Source of the DNA: Patescibacteria group bacterium
GTDB lineage: Bacteria; Patescibacteriota; Microgenomatia; UBA12405
Direction: 5' to 3'
Assembly: GCA_023380755.1 (NCBI GenBank)
Contig: JAMCSD010000002.1
Span: forward strand, 86,022 to 122,194
DNA: 36,173 bases
Shown here: positions 17,299 to 25,858 of the stretch, piece by piece
Position numbering within the stretch: the first letter of the stretch is position 1
How the letters are laid out: each line of letters begins with the position of its first letter
Notes under the pieces: generated by a model
The model's database searches: none
Told to the model about the DNA's origin: nothing
What the model saw: the letters and a program-made list of their open reading frames with translations, nothing else
Position numbers and translations under genes: made by a program

Positions 17299-18284
17299 TA
17301 TTTGAATTCGGGTAAACCTATTTTGAAAAACATATAAAATTTACCGGAACCAAAATACATATGTTTAATGATCGATAAATCTGATTGTTGACGTTGGGAT
17401 TGTACTTGAAAACGTTTTTGAAGAGTTTTGGGAAAATGATAAATGTTCCATAAATAAGCTTTTATGTAAAGGTAAACTAATCTAAATCGAAGATTAAATA
17501 TGAAGAGAATAATTTCTGATAAGTTGATTAAAAAATATAAAGGTAAGATGAAAATAAGAGTGGTTAACTGATAATTTTTCAGGAGGGTTAAAAGGTTATT
17601 TCTTTCGGAATAGTAACGGCGAAGAATTGTCGAACGATAATTGCCTGTTTTTGGAGGGCCACCACCGGCTGATTGGCCAGCCAGGTGGAATAATTTGGCT
17701 TCGGGTACAGAAAGGATATCAAAACCCATGAGGCGAATACGCCAGCAGAGGTCAACATCTTCATGGAACATAAAATAATCGCCATCAAAAGTACCAGCCT
17801 TAAAAAACAATTCTTTGGAAATAAAAAGCGAACTGCCTTCAGCGTAAAACATTTTAGGATAAGTTAAAGGAAAACCGAATATATCTGCAGCAATTCCAGT
17901 GTGGTAAAGGGTTTTTCCGTCGTAACTCAAAATTGAGGTAGTAGCGATTCCTGGATGAAAGGCTTCATAATTGGAAATAAGAATTTCGATTGTATCTTTG
18001 GCTATCTTGGAATCGTTATTAATAAAATATAGATATTCACCAGTAGCTTTTTTGGCTGCCAGATTATTACCTTGAGCAAAGCCAACGTTTTTATTAGAAC
18101 TAATTAAGAGACAGTTTTTATATTTGGGCAGACGTAACAAATCTAGGCTGTGATCGGGAGAATGATTATCGAAGACGACAATTTCAATGTTGGAGTAGGA
18201 TGAATTCAAGACGGAGTCGACGCAGGCTGGTAGGCAGGAAGAACCATTATAGTTGAGGATTATGACAGAAACTTTAGTTGGCAT
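17298..18284 (-). CDS. GT2 glycosyltransferase, rhamnosyltransferase-like
   Basis: 328 residues. It begins VSVIILNYNGSSCLPACVDS, the standard GT2 opening. FINNDSK supplies the metal-binding acidic site, and MFHEDVDLCWRIRLMG carries the HEDVDLCWR signature typical of WbbL/RfbF-type rhamnosyltransferases. RRYYSERNNLLTLLKNY follows, then a C-terminal hydrophobic stretch of about 25 residues that probably anchors the protein. The enzyme should add a sugar, perhaps a deoxyhexose, to the cytoplasmic lipid-linked glycan. It lies between two B12-type radical SAM genes and overlaps both (1 and 11 nt). Donor identity is a guess from family resemblance. Confidence 0.9.
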   Translation of the reverse strand: MPTKVSVIILNYNGSSCLPACVDSVLNSSYSNIEIVVFDNHSPDHSLDLLRLPKYKNCLLISSNKNVGFAQGNNLAAKKATGEYLYFINNDSKIAKDTIEILISNYEAFHPGIATTSILSYDGKTLYHTGIAADIFGFPLTYPKMFYAEGSSLFISKELFFKAGTFDGDYFMFHEDVDLCWRIRLMGFDILSVPEAKLFHLAGQSAGGGPPKTGNYRSTILRRYYSERNNLLTLLKNYQLTTLIFILPLYFLINLSEIILFIFNLRFRLVYLYIKAYLWNIYHFPKTLQKRFQVQSQRQQSDLSIIKHMYFGSGKFYMFFKIGLPEFK

Positions 18285-19794
18285 AATTACGATATTTCCA
18301 TTTAAGTTTCAGGTCATATGAAATAAAGTGGAAAATACTTTTGATGATACCAAAGTAGACGCTAGCCCGTTGATTAATAAAAATTATGAAGAACTTTAGG
18401 CTAATATTTAAGATTAGAGGCGGCTTAAAGGAACGATACCAGCGACGGGCGATAATCCAGTCGGCAACTCTTTTTGGCAGAATTGGCAGTAGCATGAAAA
18501 AGAACTGAAAATTTTTAAAGGAAAGAGCGGGATCGAAATCATTTTTATTACCAAAACCGACAACTAATGAAGTATTGGTTAAACCCCGGTTAATATGATC
18601 AACATCCCCCGGCTTTAACATTTTAGCTTTAAGGGCGTGCTGGATAATTTCCGCTTTAGGAAAATATTGAAGCCAATAAGCATTAATAACGGTAGGACGT
18701 AATTCGTTATAGAAATGGAGCGCCTCTTCATATTCTTTTATGCCTTCGGTGGGAATGTTGAAGATATGATCTATCGAAAACTTTAGCCCAGCATCGTGGC
18801 AACTTTTAGCCGCCCGGCGGATATCATCATTACTTTCGTGACGATTTAAAATTTTATGACGGGTATTTTCTGAAGCACTTTGAATACCGAAAAGTAAAAA
18901 GTAACAACCAGATTTGACTAATTCTTGAGCAATTTGCTCATTTAAAAAGCTAGGATGGGTTAACATGGCGTAAGGTAATCCAACATGGCGCCTGTATAAG
19001 CGACTAAATTCTTTAAGCCAATGGATATCTTGAACAAAAACATCATCCACGAATGTTAATTGTTTAAGATGGTAACGTTTTTTAGCCCAAGATAATTCGT
19101 TAACAATGTTTTGAGGGCTACGACGGCGGATCGGTTTGCCTAAGCCTTTATACACCTGCCGGATAACATTGTTAGCACAATAAGTGCAAGCAAAAGGGCA
19201 GCCTCGGCTAGAAATCGTATAATAATCATCAAAGAATCCAGGGAAGAGACGATAGTAAAGGTCCTTATCCGGAAATGGGAGTGAGTCTAGGTCTTCGATT
19301 AAAGGACGACTGGGATTTTTAATAACTTTTTTACCCTGTTTAAACCAGATGTTTTTGATATCAGTCCGAGATTCACCATTTTTAAAAGAAGCCAAAAGTT
19401 CATCCAAGGCCTGCTCCCCTTCTCCAACACAGACCATATCAACTGATTTTTCCTTGATTACTAATTCAGGAACAGAGGTAGGATGGATGCCACCAAAAAT
19501 AATCGGAGTATTAGGAAGATATTTTTTTATTAATTTTGCTAACTCTAAAGACCGTTGATAATTGATGGTGAAAACAGAAAAACCAATAAGGTCAGGCTTT
19601 TGTTCAATGATTTGGCGTACCAATTGGGGGCGAATATCAAATTTGGCGGAAAGTTTTTCTGACCCAATAACTTCAGTGTGGAAGGTGGCTGGATCAAAGA
19701 CTAAATCAACTTCATGGCCTTTTGATTTAAGATAACTTGAAAGAAATTCAATGGCCAAGCTTTCAACGGCGATACCCACGAAGGTAATTTTCAT
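18274..19794 (-). CDS. B12-binding radical SAM protein 2
   Basis: 506 residues. The N-terminal cobalamin-binding-type domain (about 1-140) shows PDLIGFSVFT, IIFGGIHPTSVPE and DMVCVGEGEQALDELL. Radical SAM cysteines are Cys199, Cys203 and Cys206 (SSRGCPFACTYC). FGIQSASENTRHKIL and FNIPTEG are later core motifs. The last ~70 residues include basic and hydrophobic segments (RRWYRSFKPPL) and may bind membrane. The domain order matches protein 1, but the sequences are clearly diverged, so different substrates are likely. 11-nt overlap with the downstream GT2 gene; 3 nt separate it from the upstream SPASM-type gene. Chemistry unknown; carbon methylation is one option known for this class. Confidence 0.9.
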   Translation of the reverse strand: MKITFVGIAVESLAIEFLSSYLKSKGHEVDLVFDPATFHTEVIGSEKLSAKFDIRPQLVRQIIEQKPDLIGFSVFTINYQRSLELAKLIKKYLPNTPIIFGGIHPTSVPELVIKEKSVDMVCVGEGEQALDELLASFKNGESRTDIKNIWFKQGKKVIKNPSRPLIEDLDSLPFPDKDLYYRLFPGFFDDYYTISSRGCPFACTYCANNVIRQVYKGLGKPIRRRSPQNIVNELSWAKKRYHLKQLTFVDDVFVQDIHWLKEFSRLYRRHVGLPYAMLTHPSFLNEQIAQELVKSGCYFLLFGIQSASENTRHKILNRHESNDDIRRAAKSCHDAGLKFSIDHIFNIPTEGIKEYEEALHFYNELRPTVINAYWLQYFPKAEIIQHALKAKMLKPGDVDHINRGLTNTSLVVGFGNKNDFDPALSFKNFQFFFMLLPILPKRVADWIIARRWYRSFKPPLILNISLKFFIIFINQRASVYFGIIKSIFHFISYDLKLKWKYRNYAN

Positions 19795-19797
19795 AAG

Positions 19798-20820
19798 TTA
19801 GTAAAGCTTATCATATAACCATTCAACCCCGTTCTTATAGGGCGTATAGCAATGTTGGCAGATCGGGAGTGATGACAGATCCTGTTTAAGATGTTTTTTT
19901 CTTATTGATGAAAATCTCTGACCGTAAAAGAGAGAAAGTAGACTAGATTCTTCGATGTTGCCAAAATTATATTTAGATTCATAATCCAGGCAACAAAGAT
20001 TTATTTGTCCTAAATTATTGATAACTATGGTATTCCAAAGATATTTGCAGGGAAAAGGTGTTTTAGTATAATTTATTTGGTGATGCCCGGCGGTGTTGGC
20101 GACTGCGCCTGAATAGGAGTGGGCACGGTTGGTGCTAACGGAATCGACTTTATCTTTCCAAAAATTTATGAAATCGGAAAGTCGATTATCGTTGTCGGAG
20201 ACTAGGGCCATCGAGAGTCGGACCTTAAGAGAAGATTTTTTTAATTTCCTTTGAGATAAAAAATAATTGATGTTATCTACTGTTTGGGAGTATTTTAATT
20301 TCATAACTTTTTCATAAGAAGTTTTATCAAAACCATTAAAACTGATATTAAGCTCATCAAGACCACTATCCAGAAGGGAGTCGATTAGGGGTTTAGACGG
20401 TAGAGCAAAATTGGAATAGATTTTAATAAAAGAATGAGGGAAATTGTTTTTGAGAAGTTGGATCCGAGTTATCAGTTGTGGATCTGTAAATGGGTCACCA
20501 AATCCGTTTAATATAAAGGCTAAGGGTTGAATTTTGTCTTCGTGGAGACGTTTGATGATGAGATTGAAAGTCTTTTGGTCCATTAAACGACGAGGCCGTT
20601 TCATAATTATTTGGGGGCACATAATACAACGAGCATTACAGCTGTTGGTAGTTTCAATTACAATATTTAATTGTCGAGAACTTTTTAAAAAGCGGGTGTA
20701 CCGGTTTATTTTAAAAAAGATAAATTTTTTATAAAAGTTTGTCGAAGCAAGCCGATCAAAAATGGTGTTAAACCCAGAACTGCTTTCCAGTTGGTTTTTT
20801 AACCAGCGCAAGAGATCCAT
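19798..20820 (-). CDS. Radical SAM protein with SPASM-like C-terminus
   Basis: 340 residues, no B12 domain. The radical SAM cluster motif is Cys61, Cys65, Cys68 (TNSCNARCIMCPQ). NGFGDPFTDPQL is the glycine-rich motif following it. The C-terminal region has Cys258, Cys276, Cys277, Cys321 and Cys324 (CCLDY, CQHC), consistent with a SPASM/twitch-type auxiliary iron-sulfur cluster. Such enzymes modify peptides (RiPPs), sugars (BtrN-type dehydrogenation) or cofactors. No small precursor peptide gene was found nearby, which leans towards a sugar-related substrate, but this is inference. ATG start. Its 5' end overlaps the acyltransferase gene by 22 nt. Confidence 0.9.
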   Translation of the reverse strand: MDLLRWLKNQLESSSGFNTIFDRLASTNFYKKFIFFKINRYTRFLKSSRQLNIVIETTNSCNARCIMCPQIIMKRPRRLMDQKTFNLIIKRLHEDKIQPLAFILNGFGDPFTDPQLITRIQLLKNNFPHSFIKIYSNFALPSKPLIDSLLDSGLDELNISFNGFDKTSYEKVMKLKYSQTVDNINYFLSQRKLKKSSLKVRLSMALVSDNDNRLSDFINFWKDKVDSVSTNRAHSYSGAVANTAGHHQINYTKTPFPCKYLWNTIVINNLGQINLCCLDYESKYNFGNIEESSLLSLFYGQRFSSIRKKHLKQDLSSLPICQHCYTPYKNGVEWLYDKLY

Positions 20821-21398
20821 TTTTTCTTTTTAAAATCATAACGTCGGATGACTTTGGCTGGGTTGCCGACAGCTACAGAATAAGGCGGAATATCTTTAGT
20901 GACAACGGCATTGGCGCCAATTACGGAACCCCGGCCGATGGTGACATTTTTAAGAATTGAGCATTTAACACCCAAGAGGCAATTATCTTCAATATTTACA
21001 GACCCGTTTTCAGTTAGTGGTTGATCGAAGGGGGATTTATTAACATCATCGTTTCGGTGATCGTGATCACCGATGAAAACATAAGCCGACATAATAATAT
21101 TGTTGCCGATTGTGACGTTATTATTAGCGGTTATAAAAGTATTATTTCCGATATCAACATGGTTGCCGATTTTTAATCGAACCTTATTTTGACTTTGAGT
21201 TTTTTGGCCATTAAATTCGGTGCTGACTGTTATACGACAAAAAGAACCAATGTTGACATAATCACCAATGCTGATATATGGCTCATTATAACTATTTAAG
21301 AAGGGTTTAATAATAGAATGAGACCCGAATGATTTAAATTTGCGACTAACCAAAGCGGTATAAAATTTTCCTATGTAATAAAAAGCAGTGTAGTTCAT
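20799..21398 (-). CDS. Hexapeptide-repeat acyltransferase (WbbJ/LacA-like)
   Basis: 199 residues of left-handed beta-helix repeats: IGDYVNIGSFCRI, IGNHVDIGNNTFI, VTIGNNIIMSAYVFIGDHDHR and later VTIGRGSVIGANAVVTKDI. The ending PYSVAVGNPAKVIRRY is the classic C-terminal coil of WbbJ/maltose-acetyltransferase relatives. The GDHDHR stretch contains the probable catalytic histidine. These trimeric cytosolic enzymes acetylate sugar hydroxyls or amino-sugars from acetyl-CoA. It would modify a precursor or the nascent glycan before export, separately from the MBOAT/SGNH pair acting outside. ATGA overlap (4 nt) with the upstream GT2. Confidence 0.92.
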   Translation of the reverse strand: MNYTAFYYIGKFYTALVSRKFKSFGSHSIIKPFLNSYNEPYISIGDYVNIGSFCRITVSTEFNGQKTQSQNKVRLKIGNHVDIGNNTFITANNNVTIGNNIIMSAYVFIGDHDHRNDDVNKSPFDQPLTENGSVNIEDNCLLGVKCSILKNVTIGRGSVIGANAVVTKDIPPYSVAVGNPAKVIRRYDFKKKKWISCAG

Positions 21399-22411
21399 GA
21401 GCTAAAGGAATAGGAAATGCTTTGAGAGATAACCCGACGATAAATATTGTTTTTGTACCAATCAACTAGAGGTATTAAAAGGTTGGCGGGGATAAAGATA
21501 ACACCAAAAGATATGAGCCAAAAGTAGGGAGAGAACAAATTTTGCCACCGAAACCGAATTAAATAAATAATTTCGCGTATGACCCAGGAAAATTTACCAT
21601 AGTTTTTAATTTGAACTAAACCAATATAGTTACAGGCAATAAAATCTTTGATGAGAAGCTGATTTAACCGGTAATAAGTATTCTCGGGATAGACCGAATC
21701 GACCATTTGTTTCCAGCTAAGGATGGGTGATTTGCTATAGATCGAGGAAATTTTTCGGGTTTGACTAGAAGAGATTCTAACAGCAGTGTTATATTGATGA
21801 ACATAAATGATGGGATGTTTTTTGAAAATGGAGGCAAAAGGGTATATGTGACAGGGAAAAATGTCAGGGTGGAAAGGTGTATCCATAAATTGGCAGCGAA
21901 AGGCCAAACCGGATAACTGATCAAGGGAATCAAAAACGCGGATTATCTTATCGGACGGGGATTTGATGGAGACTTGTTCGTCGATTTCGGAATTAAGAAG
22001 TTTTTTGCGACGGACGGCTATATGAGAGTTTTTGTCAAACCAGTAATAGGGTCGAGTAATCGCCCCGACTTGAGGATATTTTTTAAACAAAGAAATATAA
22101 TATTTAATAGTTCCCGGTGAAAGAAGGTCATCTTGGCCCATGAGCAACAAAATTTCACCATGACAATATCGTCTTCCCCTTTCCAGATTGGCAGGATAAC
22201 CCACATTTTGAGAGTGGGAAATAATTTTTAGGTATGGTAATCTGAGTTTCGAAATAAATTTGAGAGTATTATCGGTCGAACAGTCATCGGAAACAATAAT
22301 TTCTAGATTAGGGTAATTTTGTTTGACAAGGCTATTAATTGTTTCTACGATTGAAGATTCGCCGTTGTAAGTAGGAATGAGGATGGAAAATTGAGGGTTT
22401 ATTGATGCCAT
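21395..22411 (-). CDS. GT2 glycosyltransferase with C-terminal membrane segment
   Basis: 338 residues. FSILIPTYNGESSIVETINS opens the GT2 fold and VSDDCSTDNT is the UDP-binding acidic loop. MGQDDLLSPG holds the DxD-type metal site in the variant form QDD. The fold occupies about residues 8-230. A hydrophobic stretch near 285-312 with basic flanks suggests membrane attachment. It is probably one of the sequential transferases acting on the lipid-linked glycan. It overlaps its upstream neighbour by 13 nt and the downstream acyltransferase by 4 nt. Confidence 0.9.
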   Translation of the reverse strand: MASINPQFSILIPTYNGESSIVETINSLVKQNYPNLEIIVSDDCSTDNTLKFISKLRLPYLKIISHSQNVGYPANLERGRRYCHGEILLLMGQDDLLSPGTIKYYISLFKKYPQVGAITRPYYWFDKNSHIAVRRKKLLNSEIDEQVSIKSPSDKIIRVFDSLDQLSGLAFRCQFMDTPFHPDIFPCHIYPFASIFKKHPIIYVHQYNTAVRISSSQTRKISSIYSKSPILSWKQMVDSVYPENTYYRLNQLLIKDFIACNYIGLVQIKNYGKFSWVIREIIYLIRFRWQNLFSPYFWLISFGVIFIPANLLIPLVDWYKNNIYRRVISQSISYSFSS

Positions 22412-23412
22412 GTATTGCGACTAAGATTTGTACTTAGGCCTATTTTAATCTGAAACCAACTAAAAGCATAGACAAGGGTAGTCAGCAAACAGGCCAAAGG
22501 GTGAAAAAACCAGGCAGGATCAGGAAAGTGATAAAAACCTATTAAGCTATCTTTTAGCGGGAGTACGATTGATAATGAATAAAGGGCAAAACCAAATGTT
22601 TTATTTTGGTACGACGACCACTGATGATGGCGATACTGTTGAAAGGAATAAAAGTCACGAATCCGACGCTGTTGTTTTTTAATAAATTTTGAGATGGAAC
22701 TTTCACAAAAGCTATGAATAATGGTATTTTTGGTTTTAGCAAAATAGATAGGTTTTAAGCAACGGTTAATCATGTCGATATCAAATAAATATTGGTCTTT
22801 CCCCAGCATCCTTTTTAAGAAGCTGGTGCGGAAAATGGTTCCATTGGCACCAATGGTGGGGTGAGAAGCGTGCGGTTGAAGTTCAATTTTGAGAAAATCA
22901 GGATGGTCTATGGTTGGAAGGGTCAAGCCAGTCCATTTTAAAGAGAGTTGGCTAAAGCGATCGTAAATGCCACAGTAATAGGCATAAGGATCATTGGCGC
23001 CCAACAAAGATGAATAGCGTTCGATAAAGCCAGCCTGAGGTCGATATTCAAAAGATAACGGTTCGGCACCAATTAGCTTCTTATCACTTAAAAGCGGTGA
23101 AAGAGTTTTTTGAAGATAGTCCGAAGTCGGAAGAATATTATCAGAATCCAGTAGACAGACATAATCGCCAGCGGCAGCGCGCAAAGCAGCGGCCTTGCCG
23201 GCTTCTCCAGTTAGTAACTTATTTTTAATTAAACGGCAGTGAAAATCTGTCGCTAATTTGATCGTGTTGTCAGTTGAACCGGCATCGGCAATAATAATTT
23301 CCAGCTTATCAGACGGATAGTTTTGTGATTGAACGGAAGTTAGGCATTTTTTAAGTACTGATCCGGCATTCAGAGTGGGAATAAGAATGCTAATTCTGGG
23401 AAGAGTTGGCAT
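22399..23412 (-). CDS. GT2 glycosyltransferase with C-terminal membrane segments
   Basis: 337 residues. ISILIPTLNAGSVLKKCLTS is the GT2 start, ADAGSTDNT the donor loop and LLDSDNILP the DSD metal site. QQRRIRDFYSFQQY resembles the QxxRW-like region of processive or membrane GT2 enzymes, though the canonical form is not exact. Two to three hydrophobic segments after about residue 265 anchor it. It overlaps the upstream radical SAM gene by 23 nt. Sugar specificity unknown. Confidence 0.9.
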   Translation of the reverse strand: MPTLPRISILIPTLNAGSVLKKCLTSVQSQNYPSDKLEIIIADAGSTDNTIKLATDFHCRLIKNKLLTGEAGKAAALRAAAGDYVCLLDSDNILPTSDYLQKTLSPLLSDKKLIGAEPLSFEYRPQAGFIERYSSLLGANDPYAYYCGIYDRFSQLSLKWTGLTLPTIDHPDFLKIELQPHASHPTIGANGTIFRTSFLKRMLGKDQYLFDIDMINRCLKPIYFAKTKNTIIHSFCESSISKFIKKQQRRIRDFYSFQQYRHHQWSSYQNKTFGFALYSLSIVLPLKDSLIGFYHFPDPAWFFHPLACLLTTLVYAFSWFQIKIGLSTNLSRNTWHQ

Positions 23413-24883
23413 TAAGGGGAAAATCTTTTAACTTTTCAATATATTTTATGCCATAAGTAGCCAGAAATTTGATGTCGTCAAGAGAACGGATAGAAAGTAA
23501 TTTGCGGGTCAGAAATTTAGGTGTGAGGATACCGTGGAATAACTCCTGAACTAAACGTAATTGTTCCGCAGCCGGAATCGGAGACTTCATTACCGGTTGT
23601 CGCATATCAAAATCATCCCAGTTGGTGGTGAGTAGCCAGTGGTTATCCTGACATTGTTTAAATAAAGGTGTCCCCGGGTAAGGGATGACAATGGTGGCTT
23701 GCATGGAATCAGCCAAACCTTCTTTAAAGAGCTGTTTGGCTTGATTGAGTGTTTCCAGAGCATCTGATTTGCTTTCCCATGGGTAGCCAATCATGATGGT
23801 AAGGTGTGGTTCAAGACCGGCTTTTTTGGCTATAGTTAAAGTTTTTTTAGCATCGTCCACCTTAGTTTTTTTATTGATAAGATTTAGAGTTTTTTGGTTA
23901 GAAGATTCCAGACCATAAAGAATAAATCGGAAATTAGCTTGCTTTAAAAGGTTATATTGAGCCTGGTTAAGACAGCCAAAACGCATATTACAACCAAAGG
24001 TAACTTTATGATTGTATCCCCGACTAATAATTTCATGGCACAAATCGTTCAACCATGGCCCAATGGGTAGAGTACCAGAGTCATCAAAAATTTCTTTGAC
24101 TCCTAAATTGATCAAATTTTCAATTTCTTTTAAAGTGTGAGCCACAGAAAAATTTCTGAACGTACCTTGCGGGTGAGTGGTGGTCCATGAACAAAAGGTA
24201 CATTGGCCCCACCAGCAATCGCGACCCGACATAAGATAAGCGCCGGGTTTGTATTTAAAATTGGTGTTGTCATAAGCGTAGAGCTGCCATTTGGTCAGCT
24301 GACGGTCAATTATCGGAAGACTATCAAGTTGGTGGTGTTTAAGAGCAAATTTACCGGTATTAAGTATTTTTCTTTTAAACCTAAAATAAATGCCTGGTTC
24401 CAGTGGAGTTTTTGAAGAAAAGTGATTGGCTAAATTAAGCATCATAAAGTCATAGTCACCACCGGTAATGACAAAATCTACCGGTGAGTGTTGAAGGGAT
24501 TCTTCGGGTAGAGCGGTGACGTGGTCCCCCATCAAAACGGTAATCGGATGCCATTGTTTGGTTTTAGCTTTTTTAATTTGGGAAATAATTTGCCAATGTT
24601 GTTTGATAGCAGGTGTTTTAGTCTCCAAAAAAATAATATCTGGTTGTGTTTCGACCAACCGTTGGAACCATTGGGTATAGGAAATTTTTTCAGCGATAGC
24701 GTCATCCCAAAAAACTTCAAAACCGGCTTTTTTTAATGCAGTAGCTCCATAGGCAGGAATAACCGGATAAATTACATTACCAGTATTAGTCCATTGGAAT
24801 TGACGGTTTTGAGATAAAAAGGCGGTACCTTTTGGGCTCTGGAGCGGCGGATAAGAGATGGAAATCTTAATTTTGTTAGCCAT
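23390..24883 (-). CDS. B12-binding-type radical SAM protein 3, atypical CX4CX2C motif
   Basis: 497 residues. The N-terminal ~150 residues fit a cobalamin-binding-like domain: PAYGATALKKAGFEVFWDDA, PDIIFLET, VLMGDHVTALPEE and DFVITGGDYDFMML. The iron-sulfur ligands are Cys223, Cys228 and Cys231 in GRDCWWGQCTFCSW, giving CX4CX2C rather than CX3CX2C. The WWG insertion resembles the CWWG-type motif seen in some B12 radical SAM families with longer spacings. YGLESSNQKTLNLI and IGYPWES are later core motifs, and VIPYPGTPLF resembles PYPGT in protein 1. The N-terminal domain is more diverged than in proteins 1 and 2, so actual B12 binding is less certain. Neighbours are GT2 genes on both sides. Function unknown. 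Confidence 0.88.
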   Translation of the reverse strand: MANKIKISISYPPLQSPKGTAFLSQNRQFQWTNTGNVIYPVIPAYGATALKKAGFEVFWDDAIAEKISYTQWFQRLVETQPDIIFLETKTPAIKQHWQIISQIKKAKTKQWHPITVLMGDHVTALPEESLQHSPVDFVITGGDYDFMMLNLANHFSSKTPLEPGIYFRFKRKILNTGKFALKHHQLDSLPIIDRQLTKWQLYAYDNTNFKYKPGAYLMSGRDCWWGQCTFCSWTTTHPQGTFRNFSVAHTLKEIENLINLGVKEIFDDSGTLPIGPWLNDLCHEIISRGYNHKVTFGCNMRFGCLNQAQYNLLKQANFRFILYGLESSNQKTLNLINKKTKVDDAKKTLTIAKKAGLEPHLTIMIGYPWESKSDALETLNQAKQLFKEGLADSMQATIVIPYPGTPLFKQCQDNHWLLTTNWDDFDMRQPVMKSPIPAAEQLRLVQELFHGILTPKFLTRKLLSIRSLDDIKFLATYGIKYIEKLKDFPLNANSSQN

Positions 24884-24889
24884 AAGGTA

Positions 24890-25858
24890 TTATCCACCAA
24901 TATAGGAATTTTTTTCTGGGTTTATTTGGTGGGCAGAAAATATTGGTTTGGAGGAAAAAAAACCATAAATAAACCAACAACCATAGTAAAAATGAGAAAC
25001 CGGAATGGAAGCCGCAGCCAGGAAAGAAGCGAAAGGATGGTTTTTGGAAACCAGGAATTTAGTTAAAGTAAGAAATAATAGTAATACATAAATGATTAGT
25101 GGAATAAGAGTCACCTTTTGCCTAAAGAGAAAAGGGAGGAGAATTAAGTAGAGAGAGAATATTGAAGGCAGGAAATAACCAATCTTAAATGAATTTTCCG
25201 GATATTTTTTAGCAAAAAAGCCGCGATGAACGGCATATCTTTTTAGCTGTTTAAGGTGGGGTAAAAAGACAGATCGACGATGATGAAAAACGATAATACT
25301 TGGATGATAAAAAATTTTTTGATGAAATTCGTGAATGAGATTACGGCAAAGTAAAGTATCTTCACCTGGCCAGTGATTGATAGGAAAACCCCCAATTTTA
25401 TTAAAGTCTTTTTTTTTGACCATCAGGTTGACACTCGGATAGTCGTCGACGAAACGTGCGGATTGGGGTTGGTTGCGATAAGTTCCCGCTCCCCCGCTAC
25501 CTAAGAAACTACCCCAAAACAGGCCTGAGGCTTTTTGAGCTAAGGAATCATTTTCCGGGGTAAGGCAAGGACCGCAAACGGAGATTAGATTGGGATTAGA
25601 TGAAAACTGTTGAAACGCATTTAAAAGCCAGTTCTTATCAGGGAAAGAGTCGTCGTCAAGGAAGGCTAAAATGTTTCCCCGAGCTTTAGCAGCACCCAGG
25701 TTGCGTTTAACTGAAGGATTGGGAGTTTGGGAATCTTTGTCGGTAATTACGATGACTTCATAATGGCGATAAGTCTGTTGTTTTAGATGATATAAAGTCT
25801 CCTGAAGATATTTAGTACGAACCCTGACTGGGATGATGACAGAAAAAAAAATTTTCAT
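24890..25858 (-). CDS. GT2 glycosyltransferase with C-terminal membrane segments
   Basis: 322 residues. FFSVIIPVRVRTKYLQETL starts the GT2 fold, and FLDDDSFPDKNWL carries the DDD metal site. WPGEDTLLCRNLI is the acid-base ED motif, followed by FHHRRSVFLPHLKQLKRYA, reminiscent of membrane-bound GT2 enzymes. About three hydrophobic segments follow residue 230. Its ATG overlaps the stop of the upstream polyprenyl-phosphate-type GT2 by 4 nt (ATGA). Expected to act at the cytoplasmic membrane on a lipid-linked acceptor; donor unknown. Confidence 0.9.
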   Translation of the reverse strand: MKIFFSVIIPVRVRTKYLQETLYHLKQQTYRHYEVIVITDKDSQTPNPSVKRNLGAAKARGNILAFLDDDSFPDKNWLLNAFQQFSSNPNLISVCGPCLTPENDSLAQKASGLFWGSFLGSGGAGTYRNQPQSARFVDDYPSVNLMVKKKDFNKIGGFPINHWPGEDTLLCRNLIHEFHQKIFYHPSIIVFHHRRSVFLPHLKQLKRYAVHRGFFAKKYPENSFKIGYFLPSIFSLYLILLPFLFRQKVTLIPLIIYVLLLFLTLTKFLVSKNHPFASFLAAASIPVSHFYYGCWFIYGFFSSKPIFSAHQINPEKNSYIGG

